Shown in pieces: positions 31,549 through 31,982 of a stretch of 31,982 nucleotides of DNA. The stretch's first letter is position 1; the number at the start of each line of letters is the position of its first letter. The stretch is from a virus, in the IMG/VR virus record IMGVR_UViG_3300042307_001067, positions 1-31,982 of that record. One strand, 5' to 3'. A program made the translations under genes and the position numbers. The notes under the pieces were generated by a model. It worked only from the letters and a program-made list of their open reading frames with translations, searched no databases and had not been told where the DNA came from.

Positions 31549-31982
31549 TTAAAACGCTACTACTTTACCTTGTTCCCAGTCTTTGAAGTTTGGACCTAAT
31601 TCATATGTAATATTATTACCACCCCCTACTTTTTGTATGATACCTGATTGATTGGCTGCACTCCAAAAAGTAGAAAGTTGTCCACCACTTTCAGTTTGTC
31701 CTATATGATTTAAAAAACCTCTTTTAGTTTTTTTAGGTGAAATTGATACATCTTTAATATAATTTATTAAATCCCTAATCCTTGATTCATCACCTTTTTG
31801 GAATGTAATCCCCTTATGTTTTGGTATTAGTGTAATACCGTTTTTATTGGCAAAATCTTTAACTATTGGTACAATACTTTCTATTCTACCACCTATTTTA
31901 TCTTTTATTATTGATAGTTGTGTTATTGCCTCAATTGGAGTTTTATTATTAAAAAGATATTCTACTACATCATATAATATTA
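31549..31982 (-). CDS. Partial unknown protein upstream of the large terminase (C-terminal 144 aa)
   Basis: An open frame on the minus strand runs from the window edge to a TAA at 31549-31551; the start lies outside the window. The visible C-terminus reads in part GRIESIVPIVKDF, then RIRDLINYIKDVSIS, and ends FKDWEQGKVVAF. A segment LSTFWSAANQSGII followed by a Gly-rich turn and ITYELG looks like a helix-wing, so a winged-helix DNA-binding end is possible. It occupies the gene 16 position of T4 (small terminase), but there is no other evidence for that identity. Confidence 0.7.
   Translation of the reverse strand, partial: ILYDVVEYLFNNKTPIEAITQLSIIKDKIGGRIESIVPIVKDFANKNGITLIPKHKGITFQKGDESRIRDLINYIKDVSISPKKTKRGFLNHIGQTESGGQLSTFWSAANQSGIIQKVGGGNNITYELGPNFKDWEQGKVVAF

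Noticed and set aside
1-31982. tRNA genes, CRISPR arrays, insertion sequences, integrase or attachment sites
   Set aside because: None seen by reading; no repeat-spacer pattern or transposase-like protein is present, though a tRNA scan could not be run.

Overview
The window is an AT-rich (clearly below 40% G+C) segment of a T4-like myovirus. The diagnostic genes are a gp17-type large terminase, gp20 portal, gp21 prohead protease, gp22-like scaffold, gp23 major capsid protein, a gp5-like baseplate OB protein, PhoH and a gp55-like late sigma factor. Most genes lack a Shine-Dalgarno sequence and start after A/T-rich leaders. That style is typical of Bacteroidota, so a flavobacterial-type host is my inference; the sequence does not prove it. 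The virus is not a close T4 relative: gp17 and gp20 are adjacent with no gp18/gp19 between them, the capsid protein is long, and several structural genes are unrecognisable.

Region 1 (61-11224, + strand) is an uninterrupted 14-gene operon-like block of sugar-nucleotide and glycan genes, joined by 4-17 nt overlaps or gaps of 24 nt or less. GDP-mannose 4,6-dehydratase (last gene) makes GDP-4-keto-6-deoxymannose. Two GDP-fucose-synthase-type epimerase/reductases can take it to GDP-L-fucose. A DegT-fold enzyme whose PLP lysine is replaced by histidine (the ColD/E1 signature) could instead remove the 3-OH, giving a colitose-type 3,6-dideoxy sugar. Three glycosyltransferase-like genes of fucosyltransferase type (GT11, GT10 and a GT23/NodZ-like one) would use the products. 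A lysine-containing DegT aminotransferase, a hexapeptide acyltransferase, an FkbM methyltransferase, a PhyH dioxygenase and two other SDRs suggest further decoration. This block is the most novel part of the window.

Region 2 (11249-21362, + strand) holds phoH, a 49-residue protein, a HAD-like protein that has lost its nucleophile, two more glycosyltransferases (GT-B and GT-A), the late sigma factor, a possible small terminase and a tail/baseplate run that includes the gp5-like OB protein. It ends tail-to-tail, with a 26-nt overlap, against region 3.

Region 3 (21337-31982, - strand) is the head module. In the direction of transcription it reads: partial unknown gene, gp17, gp20, two proteins in the slots of T4 gp67/gp68, gp21, gp22, gp23, then an unknown protein. 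A recurrent sense-strand motif, ATATTTAT (often followed by TATAA), lies 13-63 nt upstream of seven structural genes on both strands. It is a strong candidate for this phage's late promoter and is the base-by-base complement of the T4 late box TATAAATA. Two factor-independent terminators and one near-consensus sigma70-type promoter divide the head module into transcription units. No tRNA, CRISPR array or insertion sequence was seen. There is no gene-free stretch longer than about 100 bases.
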